Below are positions 34,617 through 51,116 of a stretch of 64,000 bases of DNA, in pieces (the first letter of the stretch is position 1; each line of letters opens with the position of its first letter). The translations under genes and the position numbers were made by a program. This stretch comes from Sparassis latifolia (taxonomy: Eukaryota; Basidiomycota; Agaricomycetes; Polyporales; Sparassidaceae). Where the stretch lies: contig CM031561.1 in NCBI GenBank assembly GCA_018466975.1, positions 3,782,001 to 3,846,000 of the forward strand. Reading direction: 5' to 3'. The notes below the pieces were generated by a model that saw nothing but the letters and a program-made list of their open reading frames with translations, searched no databases and had not been told where the DNA came from.

Positions 34617-35289
34617 TGACTATGGCGTCTGGCAAGTCGCCCGTCTTTGTATTCTGATAGGTCACTTACGTCTGTCCAGTCGCATTACTTTCGCTTGATA
34701 TTTCACGCGCTTCAACTCTCTTGTAAGTGGACGGTGAGTGCCTCCGCCTCGCCACGCATGCCTCCATATGCGCGGCGTCGAGGCCCTGAGTCCTATAGCT
34801 GACGCCTTTTCACTTTGCACGGCAGAGCGCACATTTAATATCCGGGACGCGTGGTCGGCATTGACCCACTCCCCGTTGGCACTGGTCAGGCAGTTGTCAG
34901 ACGAAGCAGTGTCGACGCATGTCTAACTATTACTAATGCATCTTTGAGAAGTCGAGCCCCGTTCGAGCGCGTGAAATCGGACTTTACCAGTACCTCACGT
35001 AGGCTTGGTATGATGACCAAGTCACGCATTGACTTGACCTCTCTCAAGACTGAAGTCAACCCGTGTCTGATGAGGGTCAGCATGTTCCCGCGAGTCCTGA
35101 CCCCTGCCTTCGAAGACTAGGCCCCTCTTCATCATACAGGCGTCCCCTCCGTGTGGCTCTCGTATGAGCGTCCTACCAGCTATGGCACCCCGACATTCGC
35201 GAGACACGATGGCGGTGGGCACTCTGTTCAGGGCGAGGTCCTCTCGCATCTATGATCTATTTTTGTTGTGTTACTATAGGCATACGGTG

Positions 35290-35480
35290 CAAAACCAGCG
35301 TTCTCGCCTTCTCAGCTCGGGTCCATGGCCCAGATTTACATTGCGGCCGCTCTGTGCAGTTTCACGGAGATCCTGGACCTCACGTCGAGCTGTCGCGGTC
35401 CAAAGCGTAGATTACGAGATCGTGTTTCACACCTTCATCAGGGTGGGAGTTCAAGCCCTATCTTTGATATCTTAGCGCAC
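35290..35480 (+). repeat. Recurrent decayed plus-strand segment (copy a)
   Basis: Carries TCGGGTCCATGGCCCAGAT-type sequence followed by a leucine-rich-looking frame. It is related to 39960-40150, 54640-54790 and 63580-63760. Each lies in a spacer of the ZF6-ZF10 half of the array (or just beyond ZF10), on the plus strand. Confidence 0.45.
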
Positions 35481-35499
35481 CGCGAAGGCAGAAGTACTG

Positions 35500-37089
35500 C
35501 ACTTACATCCTGTTCTGGTACCGATTCTCGACCGGCACGGACCTCCTCATGGCTCAGCGCGTCTATGCTGATAGGAAGCGAAGGGAACCTGCTAGTATTT
35601 TCGGAAGAGACGACATATGAACAGAGCAAGCTCCGCACCGTTGGCCTTACCCCCTCCAGAGCTGTGCATTCGCTGCTACGATGGTATCCGCAGCCGCGTA
35701 TCTTAGGATTATGGGGTTGCTGCGCCTGGTTACCGTCAGTACGCAACAGAAGAACTGTATCTGCATCTCATCTGATGGACAGCATCTGGACGTCTTCCAC
35801 ATGGTTTTGCCTTTCTGGAGGTAACATGCCCCTTCGAATTCCTCATGTCCGATCTTCGATGCGGATCGCAATCCTTCTGTGTATGCGAAATTCAAATTCA
35901 GCACACACCAGCACACGTCCAGGCGAATGAACATTCAACAAAGCACAAGGGGGACGGAGAACGCTACGGAGCGCAAATATGCAGAGTGCAACACAAAACA
36001 AGACGAAGGAGGGGGGGAGTAGACGCCTCGGACGATGGCCTCTGGGCGAAGAGTGTAATGTAGTGTACGAGTATGTACATGCGTATAGAGAGCAAAATGA
36101 GAGCATATAAAGAGAATAGTACGAGTAGCACAACGATATACAGGCGAAAAGCTAAACATCTACGATAATTCCGACAGTATTGAACTCGAACGTCAAAATA
36201 AACAGGAGAGAGGCCACGGAGCATATGGTTTGCATAAGGCATAGAACTGTGGCTTCGAGAGAAGTACATCCGAGAACTGGTTGCAGGTGGACAGCATACT
36301 ACATAAGAAGGGACGAGAGACCGAGCAGTAATTCTACCGTATGGATGGTGGACTGGTGGAATCGTATCGTAAAGGAGAAGAATGCGGCCGATACTTGAAA
36401 TGGGCGAGAAGATGCTACAGGAACGAGAAAGTAAAAAGGTTGACGGATGAAGACACAGCCGTGAATGGCGAACCGTGGAGGGGAAGAGCCGCCAGCATGA
36501 ATGGGAAAGATAGGGAAAGATGCGATGAACCACTATAGTAATGTGTGCCAGCGATACGCTACAAAAGCGGAAGGAGATGAGAGGGCGAGGATATGCAGAT
36601 GTACCAGAATGGCGAACCAGAGTGGAAAGTAAGAGCGATATAATGTACGAGATCTACTTGATGAGTCCTACAGATGTGTCCAATGGTGAGGTGGTTAGTG
36701 ACTACAAATACAGATACGAACTGCGAACCCACGGTACGCGGAAATCTAGCAAGCGTGGAAATCTTCAAAAGGAATTTGAGTAGACGTAAATGTATAAACG
36801 GGCCCGCGAATTAATTGAGATGGCGATTTGAGGGTATGATGATATAGCAATATGTGCTATGAACCGGTGCCTTGTTTTTTTGATGTAATCGGAGAGAAAA
36901 AAGGCGAAAGTCTAACAGCGCAGTATCTTGACGTGATTAGCGACGAAATCGTAGCGTTCATAGAGACGTGTATCCAGGTTGAATGGGTAGATCGAGAAAG
37001 ATGGGGGAGCGCGAGTGATGTCAAAGTGCTGATGAGCGGTGTCAATCAAACACAGAAAAAAAGCGTGGGACGAACGGCTTACCGTACGC
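35500..37089. other. ZF7 3' flank with repeated GGCGAACC motif
   Basis: No plausible gene; the 189-codon minus frame at 35964-36533 is low-complexity. The motif ATGGCGAACC or a close variant occurs at about 36.46, 36.61 and 36.72 kb, within 0.65 kb of the ZF7 stop. The same motif lies behind ZF8 and ZF9. Confidence 0.4.
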
Positions 37090-38248
37090 TCATAGGTGAC
37101 CAGCTTCGTCCCTCGCATGCAGTAGCTTGTGCTTCTGAAGCACGTCGCTCCTGCAATAGGTCTTTCCGCAGACGTCACAGACGACAGCGGTTGACTGCAA
37201 GTGAATTGATGCTACATGTTTGCCGTAGCCTCCCTGCATCATCTTGCGTTCACAGGGCCTGTCTCCGACTACCCATGTGCATGCTCCCCGAACCTGTCGG
37301 TTCCAATTCCCGCGTAGGTGCACCTCCCTGATGTGACGCTCGATACCACTCGGAGTCACATCGTCTAACGTGACATCGCAGTCACCATCCCAGTGACAGC
37401 GCGTGCCCTGCAGAGGGTAGACAGGCGCGTCGGATGAGGCTAGCACCTGCTGTTTTGGGCGTCTCATAGAAGGCACTGAAGAGACCTGGTCGGAGTGATC
37501 ATTGCGCTCGGGCTGTGGAGGCGATGTGGAATTTTGATCATCATACGAGCACCGGTGATGAGAGATGGGAGGCCCTGTGCCTCCGGACGGGACTGGGGGA
37601 AAGTCATGGAGCTGCGATGGGATCATTAGCGCATTGAAAGAGGCCACAGCGGTGGTCGCGGGATCGACATCGACGTGAAGGGTCTCCATAGAAGAATCGT
37701 TCGGTGTGTGGAAATCATCAAATGAATTGTTCAGTGGAAGAACACTGAATCCTTCCATGTAAGACATATCATGGTTTGAGGTGGGATCAGTGGCGAAAGG
37801 GGGGTTAGAAGTCGGCAAGAACGCCCTGTCATGGGAGGGGGCAGATCCGTCCACACGCCGCTCTGCATTGGAAGAGGAAGACGGAAGAGGCCTTGAGTTG
37901 AGAGACAAGGCACGAAGCGCTCGAATAATCTCGTGGGCTTCGCTGCGCGAGATGGCGATGAACACCGAGTCGGAGATCAAAGGGTTTATTACAGGGTTGG
38001 GGCCGCCGAAGAAGTCTGCACCTGCGAACGATGCTTCATGACTACGTAAGAGGTATCTCCAATAATGAGCGACAGGGCTGATATATTGTGGTAGGAACGT
38101 ACCCGAACTCAGGCGCGCGAGGCCCGAAGGGAACCGGACCAATGCCGAACGCAGCGCCATCGTGTCTAGCTCGCGGAGGATAATGTTCCCGCACACAATC
38201 CATGTAGATTGAGCCAATATTATCCGAGCTTCTCGTGGTTCCTGACAT
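37090..38248 (-). CDS. Tandem-CWCH2 zinc-finger protein, array member ZF7
   Basis: Exon 1 38248-38103 (MSGTTRSSDNIG..., 48 codons plus two bases), a 61-nt intron 38042-38102 (GTACGT...ACGTAG), exon 2 38041-37090; 365 residues. The splice makes Gly-His-Glu-Ala-Ser, matching Gly-His in ZF9 and in the orphan exon at 51.4 kb. Exon 1 contains HYPPRARHDG, related to RYPARARDDR in ZF10 and NYPLARDDR in ZF9. Fingers: CHWDGDCDVTLDDV..., CTWVVGDRPC...GKHVASIH, CDVCGKTYCRSDVLQKH. The last ligand is His (HKLLH) instead of the Cys used by all other members, so finger C is a canonical C2H2. A GTAAGC donor-like site follows 7 nt after the stop. Confidence 0.87.
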
Positions 38249-38464
38249 TTCTGTGAAGTGAATGGCAGCTGAAGGAGGAGGTTGTGGAGGTGAAGTCGCT
38301 ATTAGGAGAGCTTTTATTGCGAGTTGGTCAGAGGGTTGCAACTGGTGAGCGATGAGCATGTGCTGCGGCACCGTATTACACATGAGCAACACCAAGCAGC
38401 CGCCTGGCGATACCAGCTGCTTGGGCAGCAGACTAGGTGGCAAAACAAGCGGGCTTAAGATCGA

Positions 38465-38803
38465 TCAGATCACCGGCCCAACTTCCCGAGGATGTTCCCA
38501 CACTGCCATTGTCACGATCGGCACTCCGTAGCGTGCCATTTTTTTTTCCGATACACCTACATCGAGACCGAAAACCGGAGATGAGAGCTCTGTAATCTTT
38601 ATTTGATTTTGCATGATCGAAGACTGGCCTAGGGATGGTCCCGACTGCACATATACTCCGAGCTTCTCTTCAGCCGTTTGTTCAAGGCATTCATAGTATA
38701 CCAAGGATGAGCTATAGCTATGAGCTACAAGAGCTCCTCTCTTTCCTTTCTCCATTGCTGGATTCCAATAACGAGCTATTAAACTCATAACAGCTTCACG
38801 CAC
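38465..38803 (-). pseudogene. ORF, unrecognised
   Basis: A 112-codon frame with protein-like composition: MSLIARYWNPAMEKGKRG, VYYECLEQTAEEKLGVYV and KITELSSPVFGLDVGVSEK. It lies upstream of ZF7 in the same orientation. It has no recognisable domain and no conserved copy elsewhere in the window. Confidence 0.3.
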
Positions 38804-38937
38804 AGACGCAAAACCCTGCCTCAGTGCAAGTTGATTCCTAACATTTTACGAGGTGAAGGACCATTGAGTTGATATTTTGGGCTTAAAACTATTAACGTAA
38901 GTTCTTTGTCAAATGAAGGCAGAATAGAAGTGCTCTC

Positions 38938-39955
38938 TCATCGAACAAGATTAGCCACGGACCCGACCGTTGGACCCGACCGTAGAGGAACCCGTCCGCC
39001 CGAGGGCTCCGTGGTAATTGTGACATACCCTGATGCGGCGGTGGGCCAATTTTTCACAACGTAGGCGTGCGCCCAATGATGGTTTCTGCATCGAGGTGGC
39101 CTGTTCGCGGATTCTCGCGCCTCCGCATGCATTGCCCCCGGATCGATCCCAAACAACCTGTTCCTTGGTGGATATATTCGCTCGTGAAGTAACCACCTGC
39201 CCTGCCTTTTTCTGTGATGAGGTGACCCGGAGCATGCTTCAAATTTGCACGGCTCTCCGGCCATGTCCACGCTAGAGTCATTATGTATAGCCCCAGGTCA
39301 CAAACCATCAAGCCATGAGTCAAGGTACGCCAGTCGTTTCTCAAGGCAAGAAAGCTGTGACAAGTGCGCGACGAATTCGTCGAGAACGGCCAATCCGATT
39401 GACCGTATTTCTTCATGCAGTGAGACGGTTAGTCACGTAATGGCCCGGTCCTCTAGCCAGTGGAAGTATGCAGCCACCTACACAGCGCCGTTACCCACCA
39501 CTGATAGGCCCAGCCTCACCCCATGGGCATCGCGCATGCGATATTTCCCCGTCGACTCGAGAGACACAGCCGCAGTCGTTCCGTGCGCAGTGGCAGAGAT
39601 CTCGCCACAGGTGGACGGTATGTATCAGAGAGCGGAGAGCCTCCCGGTGTTGTGAAACCCTCCTGGAAGGTCCCCTGCTGACCGCCGTTGTCGAGCCTTA
39701 TGTGGTCTATAGGCGCCGATCAATTCTGTGGTTCGGGCGGGCGCGAGCGCCCGCACCCTGTCCTTTCCCTCGTCCGTCAACGATGCTGTCCTCCATCATC
39801 CGCAGCACACAGCACCTCCTGTTCGCTCTTCCATATAGCACCCGCTGTCTTGAGCTCTATCCTACGCTACCGGCCCTCCAGCATGTAGGTCTGCCCACGG
39901 CGCATACTGTCAGATCGTCTTCTCTTGGATAAGACCGATTTTCGTGCTCTAATCT
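38938..39955. other. Spacer, no supportable gene
   Basis: Plus-strand frames at 39245-39932 have moderate length but no motif. The right end grades into the recurrent segment at 39.96 kb. Confidence 0.3.
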
Positions 39956-39959
39956 GGTC

Positions 39960-40150
39960 GTGCTGCAGGCCGTCACCTAACCCTTAGGTCTCGCTCACTG
40001 CCTCGGCTCCGGTCCGTGGCGCAGATCACCGACATCGCGACGCTGAGCCTTTCACAAAGATCGCTCGCGCTTACTTATAATCCATGCAGCACTTTCCAGG
40101 ATCGCGGCTAGTGGAAGCACCTCAAGATCATCATGGTCGAGGCTAGAATG
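39960..40150 (+). repeat. Recurrent decayed plus-strand segment (copy b)
   Basis: Begins GCTGCAGGCCGTCACC (compare GCTGCAGGCCGTCGCC at 54.67 kb) and continues GGTCCGTGGCGCAGAT (identical at 63.6 kb). Translation gives LRSVAQITDIATLSLSQR, Leu-rich. It may be a remnant of an F-box or leucine-rich gene once present in each unit. No intact copy was seen. Confidence 0.5.
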
Positions 40151-41472
40151 GACCCCCGCTACATGGACCCTTCTTGGTGTGCCCCTTCTTGGTGTGTTAA
40201 ATGCTACGCGTGTCCATTCGTTTTTGTGTCGAGTAGATACTGACCTGAAACATTATATTGTCCCACAGATGCTCCAGAAGGGCGACAGAATGTCACTCGC
40301 TGCACCTTTCCAATTGTCCAACTCTCCACCTCGCCGTTCTGGAAGATATCCGCACCTGTCCGCTAGTGAGGCGCCTCCAGGATCTTGCACCTACATTCTT
40401 CGGGCACCACGAACCCATCGGGATCGCATCTCCGCCTCATTGAACCCGCGTGTCTTGTCGATACTTTAGCCTCCGCGAAGACAAGCCTGTCTTGCCCACG
40501 TTCATTTCGCAATGCAGATCGCGCTTCTTTGGACTCATGTTCGGAAGGCAACGTGGGGAACACGCGGCCACGAAAATTTAATCCAGAATATTGCGCTGTA
40601 AAATTGAATTGTTCAGCAAGATGTTTATGGTAGGGTGAAGTGTGAGTGGCAGCATCCAAACGGCAGTGCCGTGGCCTGGCAGCCGCTAGTGAAGATGGGA
40701 CGTACCGAGATACTGCGGTGAAGAGGAAACTGGCATTGCGTGGATGCACCAACGAATGCGACGGAAGGCAGAGATTTGAAACCTTATCGATGGAGCAGCT
40801 ACTTCGAGAACGGCACGAATCGGACAATGGCATACAGAAATTGAACAGAAGGGTCTGAGCGCGGATAACGAGAGCGTTGAAGTTGAACACATTAATTGCG
40901 CGGGACACATATCATATGTATGAAACATGCACCTGTGGTAACGAGAAGGCTTCATGCGTAGATAGATATGGGCGGGTGGACCTTAGGAAGTGAGAAGATG
41001 TATGAATAGGTAATTTAATGAATGGTGCACCGAGAAGCGAGGGGGTGCGGCGTAGAGGAGAAAGATGCAACAGATAATGAAGAAATATAATTTTATGAAC
41101 GGCGAACCATGGGAAGTAAAATTGTAAGTAAGCATCTGAACCAACTTTCGTCGACGTCACACTGAACAGGATATCGGGGTCGATGGACCAATGGCAAGGA
41201 GCATGTGAAACAATCAAGTTGCAGAGCCACTGCCACGCAGGGAGAACTTCATGTGACTGTACAGAAGGACGACCGGAGCGACCTTCAGACAGATAGCGCA
41301 GTGTCCCGGCACTGCAAATAGATGTATAGTTGCATTTTAGGAGACGTAGATTTTGTTGTATCTGACTAGGAAATTGCAGGATGCGACACGTTGGTGATAT
41401 AGGTATGCCGAAGACACGGAACCTTAGCAATGAGGTTAGTGGAAAGGAGGAGCTCTAAGAAATAAGTGCTTA
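40151..41472. other. Spacer and ZF8 3' flank
   Basis: No gene was recognised. One GAACGGCGAACCATGGG motif lies at 41.10 kb, 0.37 kb past the ZF8 stop. Confidence 0.3.
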
Positions 41473-42250
41473 CTAGGCCCATAAACCACCAACGACGCCC
41501 TTACAGCGACGGTCCTTGTGCTTCTGAAGCACATCGGACCTAGAATAAATCTTTCCGCATTCTTCGCACGTCGCGGTTGTAGACTGCAAATGAAACGATG
41601 CTACGTGCTTGCCATAGCTGCCCTGCACCATCGGACGTCTGCATAACCCTTGCCCTGTATTGCACCTGCACTCCCCAGGATGCTTCCGAACCCAGTCTCC
41701 GTTGATGTGTTTCGCTTGAATATGACATTCTATACCGCCGGGGGAAATATCGTCCAACCAGACGTCGCACTTCCCCCAGAGGCAACGTGTAAGCACAGGC
41801 GGATAAACAGCCTCGTTCAGAGAGGGAGGCGCCTTCTCCTTCCGGCGGAATGTAAGAGGGTGCGAAGATGGTTTCTTGACGCGTAGATCTTGGCGTTGTC
41901 CGCGTAGAGCCACTGCGGTATTCTGATCGTGAGATGGGAGTCTGTGACGAGATGTGGAGAGGGTTGCGGAGGAGACCGACCAAGGAGCTTGTTGAGCTCG
42001 AGATAGTGCCACTGGCGCGCCTAGTGATGCATTCGCAAACGACACGGGAGCTAAATCAACGCAAGGAGTCTGCGATATCCACGCGTCCGGTGCGTGAGAA
42101 GGGTCGAGTGGAAGCATCAATGGAGGGATATCGTGTCCCATATGAGGAGAACCATAATTGGCGCAAGGAACCGCAAGAGGGTGGCACCGGGGAATGCCGA
42201 GACCGGAGGTGGGGGGGGGAGGGTGTGTCGGGGCCCTTAATTGGCTTTTC
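41473..42250 (-). CDS. Tandem-CWCH2 zinc-finger protein, array member ZF8 (lacks first exon)
   Basis: Open frame ending at 41473. The first ATG is at 42141 (222 residues), but the frame is open upstream to about 42.25 kb, as expected for an exon-2 remnant. Fingers: CLWGKC (one residue shorter, C-x4-C) followed by DVWLDDISPGG; CRCNTGQGLC...GKHVASFH, where the Trp of Cys-x-Trp is Cys; CEECGKIYSRSDVLQKH plus a final Cys. No family-type first exon lies nearby. One does occur at 51388-51551, beyond the retrotransposon. GTAAGC overlaps the TAG stop. Because of the missing 5' part and two altered fingers, this copy may be a pseudogene or an N-terminally shortened gene. Confidence 0.75.
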
Positions 42251-42253
42251 GTA
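42204..42253. repeat. G-rich/TTGGCTTTT repeat, left copy
   Basis: A long G run, then TGTGTC, GGGCCCTTAATTGGCTTTTC. It resembles 43014-43063 (G run, TCTGTCCAGGGTCTTATTTGGCTTTTTC) in direct orientation. The two copies bracket the PHD-like gene and may be the edges of an inserted or duplicated segment of about 0.8 kb. Confidence 0.5.
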
Positions 42254-42477
42254 CCTTAACCCAAAGTGCTCCGAATTACTCTAAGTGGCTGTCGGCACGT
42301 TTCTACAGGTATCCGCGCGCCGTAGACTCTCAAATCTGACAGTTCTTGCTCTTGTGGATCTATCTGAGCTCCTGTGTGTCCATCTATTGTTAAGAATACT
42401 TTAATCATGCAGCTACTTTCAACCCCTCCCGTCCCTCGACGTCCTCTCGCTCTGCGTACAGTGGCTGCCGCGCTCTC

Positions 42478-42907
42478 ATGACAAAAAAAGAAAGTTGCGA
42501 CATCGAAGGTGAGTTGCCTGACTTTGTATGCTTTGCAATAACTTGCATCCTCATCTCTTCGCTATCTGATTAATGGTGCACCTACAAGGGTGGGGTGTGG
42601 CAAGGAGAATTTGCCGGAAATACAGCATCAGTTTGCTTCGGGATCCCAGTGGGTGTTCTGCCGCGACTGCAGAGAGCCGGCATGCGGAAACATGATACAG
42701 TGCAAGAATCCTGGATGTCATAGCTCGGTATGTGTGTTCTCTTGACTGCACTACTTGCTGCAGCAGCGGCCGAGCTAATCTACTTGATAGTTCTACTTCG
42801 AATGTGTGAACATGGTCCCTGCACTGCTGGGGGATTGGTTCTGTGACGACACGTGCAGAGAGAACATGCACGTCAGACCATCAACGAGATATCGCCAAGG
42901 CCCGTAA
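42478..42907 (+). CDS. Small PHD/ING-like zinc-finger protein
   Basis: Clear exons at 42589-42727 and 42791-42907, joined by a 63-nt intron (GTATGT...GATAG) in phase 0. They encode WVFCRDC, then GNMIQCKNPGC, then FYFECVNM and GDWFCDDTC before a TAA. The order C-x2-C, Met-Ile-x-Cys, x-Gly-Cys, x-Cys-Val, Gly-x-Trp-x-Cys, Cys follows the PHD finger of ING proteins, which read methylated histone H3 tails. The histidine ligand position appears to be Tyr. The first exon is uncertain: a GTGAGT donor stands at 42509, but the ATG at 42478 joins in the wrong phase, and another upstream frame (LPRSHDKKRKLRHR) joins in the right phase without a visible ATG. It may be a gene fragment. Confidence 0.5.
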
Positions 42908-43013
42908 TGTTGTCTCGTGTTTGTCTTGCTGCTCTAAAATTTATTGAATAATATTCTTGGTCGACTGTACTTGACATAGCTGACTAATGTTACTATATAT
43001 GGTACTTTCTCAC

Positions 43014-43063
43014 GGGGAGGGGGGTGGGGGTCTCTGTCCAGGGTCTTATTTGGCTTTTTCGAC
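43014..43063. repeat. G-rich/TTGGCTTTT repeat, right copy
   Basis: Partner of 42204-42253, in the same orientation. It lies 100 bp left of the LTR element. Confidence 0.5.
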
Positions 43064-43163
43064 GTCAGGTAGAGCACAGATTTTCTGCCACCCTCTTGAG
43101 GAACCGGGACAAAATGAGGATCGGGGATTGAATTGAATGATCAATCATTGGAAGGCAAGGGGG

Positions 43164-43804
43164 TGTTACAATGCTCCTCACTTGTGGCGCGTCTTTTCTT
43201 TTTCTTTTCCTTGTTCCCTTTACGTTACCAGACCACGTGATCCAACACGTGACTCATTGGAGCGCAACCTTTGATTCTTTATCCAGATGTCCAGAACCCC
43301 TAGTCTAGGGTTACACCGGATCCAACTCCGGACCTTCTTCTTATTGCACATGCAAGACGTGCATGTATGCCTCATCTTTACCTCGTTCTGATACACGACT
43401 CGTTATCCCCATTAGTACTGATTATCTCTCACGACCTTACTCAGCTTTCCCATACATATTACTTCCTCGCTGTTACCCTGCTCAGACATCGTTTCACCTT
43501 ATCTAGCCAATAAACGATCCTGCATTACTGCGTAGTACTGCGGATACCTTTTGTATAAGTAGACGACCTTGTCGAGCTGGATCCCCATCTCGACCTGGTT
43601 ACCATTAAACCAGCTTTTCACTTGCCTTTGACTGAGATCGACCGTCAGTAGCAGACAGCTACTACGAGTCATAAGAACGAACTCTGATCGACCTTCAGTG
43701 CGAGGACATCGCCAGAAGTGTCACTTGAACGAACTTGTGTCTTAGACTAAGACCTTGTCTCGTGACGACTCAACTAGACGCTCGTGTTTCGCTGCCACGT
43801 AACA
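43164..43804 (+). repeat. 5' LTR
   Basis: Starts TGTTACA and ends CGTAACA, so the terminal inverted repeat has one mismatch. It contains two CACGTG boxes near 43.24 kb, a CAATAAA signal at about 43.51 kb and a TATAAGT box at 43554-43560. The last may be the promoter for the element transcript. Confidence 0.97.
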
Positions 43805-44145
43805 TTAGGTTGAGATCTTATTACTCTCTGTGACTTCCTAGAGTCTAACAATGAACTACCGACTGGACCGAACCTTGAAGACTGAACGATACACCCGATT
43901 CGATTGCTAAAGCACCGTTTGAGATTACTCTGTAATTGAGGTAGCTGAAGGGATAGACTGATCACTCATCTTCGGAGAGGGGTCTGTCCGAGAGACCAAT
44001 AGGCTGAGGAGGCTAAGGTAATCACTCGAGCAATCAGCAAATAGGTGTATCAGTTTGAAGACAGAAGACACTCTACGGGCTTGTTAGCCGACGATGAACG
44101 AACCCACTTAGTTAAGGACGGTGTGCAGTCTACGTGTAGACATAG

Positions 44146-44268
<123 letters not shown>

Positions 44269-44334
44269 TAGGAGGAAGGCCTGTATTCATCAGGCCAGAC
44301 AATCACAACTTTGACTACTCCCAGAGGAATTTGA

Positions 44335-49361
<5,027 letters not shown>

Positions 49362-49378
49362 AGGAGAAGAAACCCGGA

Positions 49379-49555
49379 ATGACTACCGTGACGATTTTCC
49401 TCATCATCTTCCTAATCGTCCTCCACTGCACAACCCTCACTTTTCTTTGGATCACCCACCGAATCCTTATCAGACAACTTGTCGAACACACACTCTTCAT
49501 GCGAGACAGCCCGCACGCTAACAGCTGGGGTGATCAGAACGATGCCTGGAACTGA
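49379..49555 (+). CDS. Accessory ORF A of the retroelement, small membrane protein
   Basis: 58 residues. It starts MTTVTIFLIIFLIVLHCTTL, a single strong transmembrane helix, followed by a basic stretch and a polar tail. It begins 18 nt after the pol stop. No family was recognised. Its position between pol and the 3' LTR is where some Gypsy elements carry extra genes. Confidence 0.5.
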   Translation: MTTVTIFLIIFLIVLHCTTLTFLWITHRILIRQLVEHTLFMRDSPHANSWGDQNDAWN

Positions 49556-49691
49556 TCAGGCAGCTCTTATCTCTGTGGGAATACTCTTTATCGTCCAATG
49601 GATTTTCATCTATTTGATTATTACCCGGATCCACGACATTCTATTTCACATCACAGATAATCGTGATCCCCTTAACGACCGAAAGGTATAA
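49542..49691 (+). CDS. Accessory ORF B of the retroelement, small membrane protein
   Basis: 49 residues, overlapping the end of ORF A by 14 nt in another frame. It reads ALISVGILFIVQWIFIYLII, a single hydrophobic helix, then a charged tail. The overlap of two hydrophobic ORFs suggests either linked translation or a frameshifted single ancestor. Confidence 0.45.
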   Translation: MPGTDQAALISVGILFIVQWIFIYLIITRIHDILFHITDNRDPLNDRKV

Positions 49692-49717
49692 AAGGAGGAG
49701 AAGACGATATATCATCA

Positions 49718-50260
49718 ATGCCCACTTCCGCTATAGACAACCTTGTTCACAATATACTCGCTGAAGTCGCCTCCACAATTATGAGCATACCCGCATCGCC
49801 TACACTTGTCAATAGAGTACCCTCTCGAGCACAGACACCCTTTATCCGCGCCTCATCGCCCTCACCTTCTATCGAACTCAGTCACACATCGGACAAACAA
49901 GAATTTGCCACACGTCTGGTCTTGGCTATCCGTGTTCCTGTCGACTTCACAGATATCCTCGTCACCTTACGAAATCGCCCGCAAGATCGACAAGCAGTGG
50001 TTTCCATGCAACGAGCATTAGAAATGGTCGAGTGGATGCAGACAGCCAGACAAGAGCTCATCGCAGCAGAGGAAAGGATGAGTAGAGCCCGAACCAGAGT
50101 CGACCAAGTCTGGTCATTAATGCGCAGTACGGTCACTCGTACAGCACAGGAGATTTGGAGGGAGCATGGGGACGAAGACATCGGACACATCCTCGGATAC
50201 ACCACTAATGGAATACTCGCATCCACTCCTCGCTCGTCGCCAGAACCAATTCCCATTTGA
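49718..50260 (+). CDS. Accessory ORF C of the retroelement, helical protein
   Basis: 180 residues, no hydrophobic segment. The N-terminus is Ser/Pro-rich (SPSPSIELSHTSDKQEF). The middle is helical, with heptad-like spacing (ALEMVEWMQTARQELIAAEE, RMSRARTRVDQVW). It resembles coiled-coil proteins sometimes found downstream of pol in fungal Gypsy elements, but I recognise no family. It ends 210 nt before the 3' LTR. The frame is intact, unlike gag and pol. Confidence 0.5.
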   Translation: MPTSAIDNLVHNILAEVASTIMSIPASPTLVNRVPSRAQTPFIRASSPSPSIELSHTSDKQEFATRLVLAIRVPVDFTDILVTLRNRPQDRQAVVSMQRALEMVEWMQTARQELIAAEERMSRARTRVDQVWSLMRSTVTRTAQEIWREHGDEDIGHILGYTTNGILASTPRSSPEPIPI

Positions 50261-50470
50261 CCTCGCCCTTCTTTCTCGACCGCATCCACTTCTTCGCATC
50301 GCAGTCATCCCTACAGGATCTCCGATGGGCGTATACCCTGAACAAGGATCATGAACCAGCTGGCGGACATGCTACAGATGTGGAGGAGATCATTATGTCC
50401 ACGACTGCCCCCGACGACGATGAAGATCACAATATTTCTTGTGGGACAAGAAACGTTAGACGGGAGCTGA

Positions 50471-51111
50471 TGTTACAACGCTCCTCACTTGTGGCGCATC
50501 TTTTCTTTTTCTTTTCCTTGTTCCCTTTACGTTACCAGACCACGTGATCCAACACGTGACTCATTGGAGCGCAACCTTTGATTCTTTATCCAGATGTCCA
50601 GAACCCCTAGTCTAGGGTTACACCGGATCCAACTCCGGACCTTCTTCTTATTGCACATGCAAGACGTGCATGTATGCCTCATCTTTACCTCGTTCTGATA
50701 CACGACTCGTTATCCCCATTAGTACTGATTATCTCTCACGACCTTACTCAGCTTTCCCATACATATTACTTCCTCGCTGTTACCCTGCTCAGACATCGTT
50801 TCACCTTATCTAGCCAATAAACGATCCTGCATTACTGCGTAGTACTGCGGATACCTTTTGTATAAGTAGACGACCTTGTCGAGCTGGATCCCCATCTCGA
50901 CCTGGTTACCATTAAACCAGCTTTTCACTTGCCTTTGACTGAGATCGACCGTCAGTAGCAGACAGCTACTACGAGTCATAAGAACGAACTCTGATCGACC
51001 TTCAGTGCGAGGACATCGCCAGAAGTGTCACTTGAACGGACTTGTGTCTTAGACTAAGACCTTGTCTCGTGACGACTCAACTAGACGCTCGTGTTTCGCT
51101 GCCGTGTAACA
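50471..51111 (+). repeat. 3' LTR
   Basis: 641 bp. It starts TGTTACA and ends TGTAACA (perfect terminal inversion). It differs from the 5' LTR at five positions, all transitions. Confidence 0.97.
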
Positions 51112-51116
51112 GGGGG

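Noticed and set aside
34560..34625. P-loop-like GHSGSGSK segment as an intact GTPase
   Set aside because: The Lys is displaced from the G-x4-G-K-S/T pattern and no other GTPase motif follows; kept only as a possible remnant.
35964..36533. 189-codon minus frame, Leu/Ser/Tyr-rich
   Set aside because: Low-complexity, no domain, lies in the ZF7 3' flank and contains the repeated GGCGAACC motif. A chance open frame is more likely.
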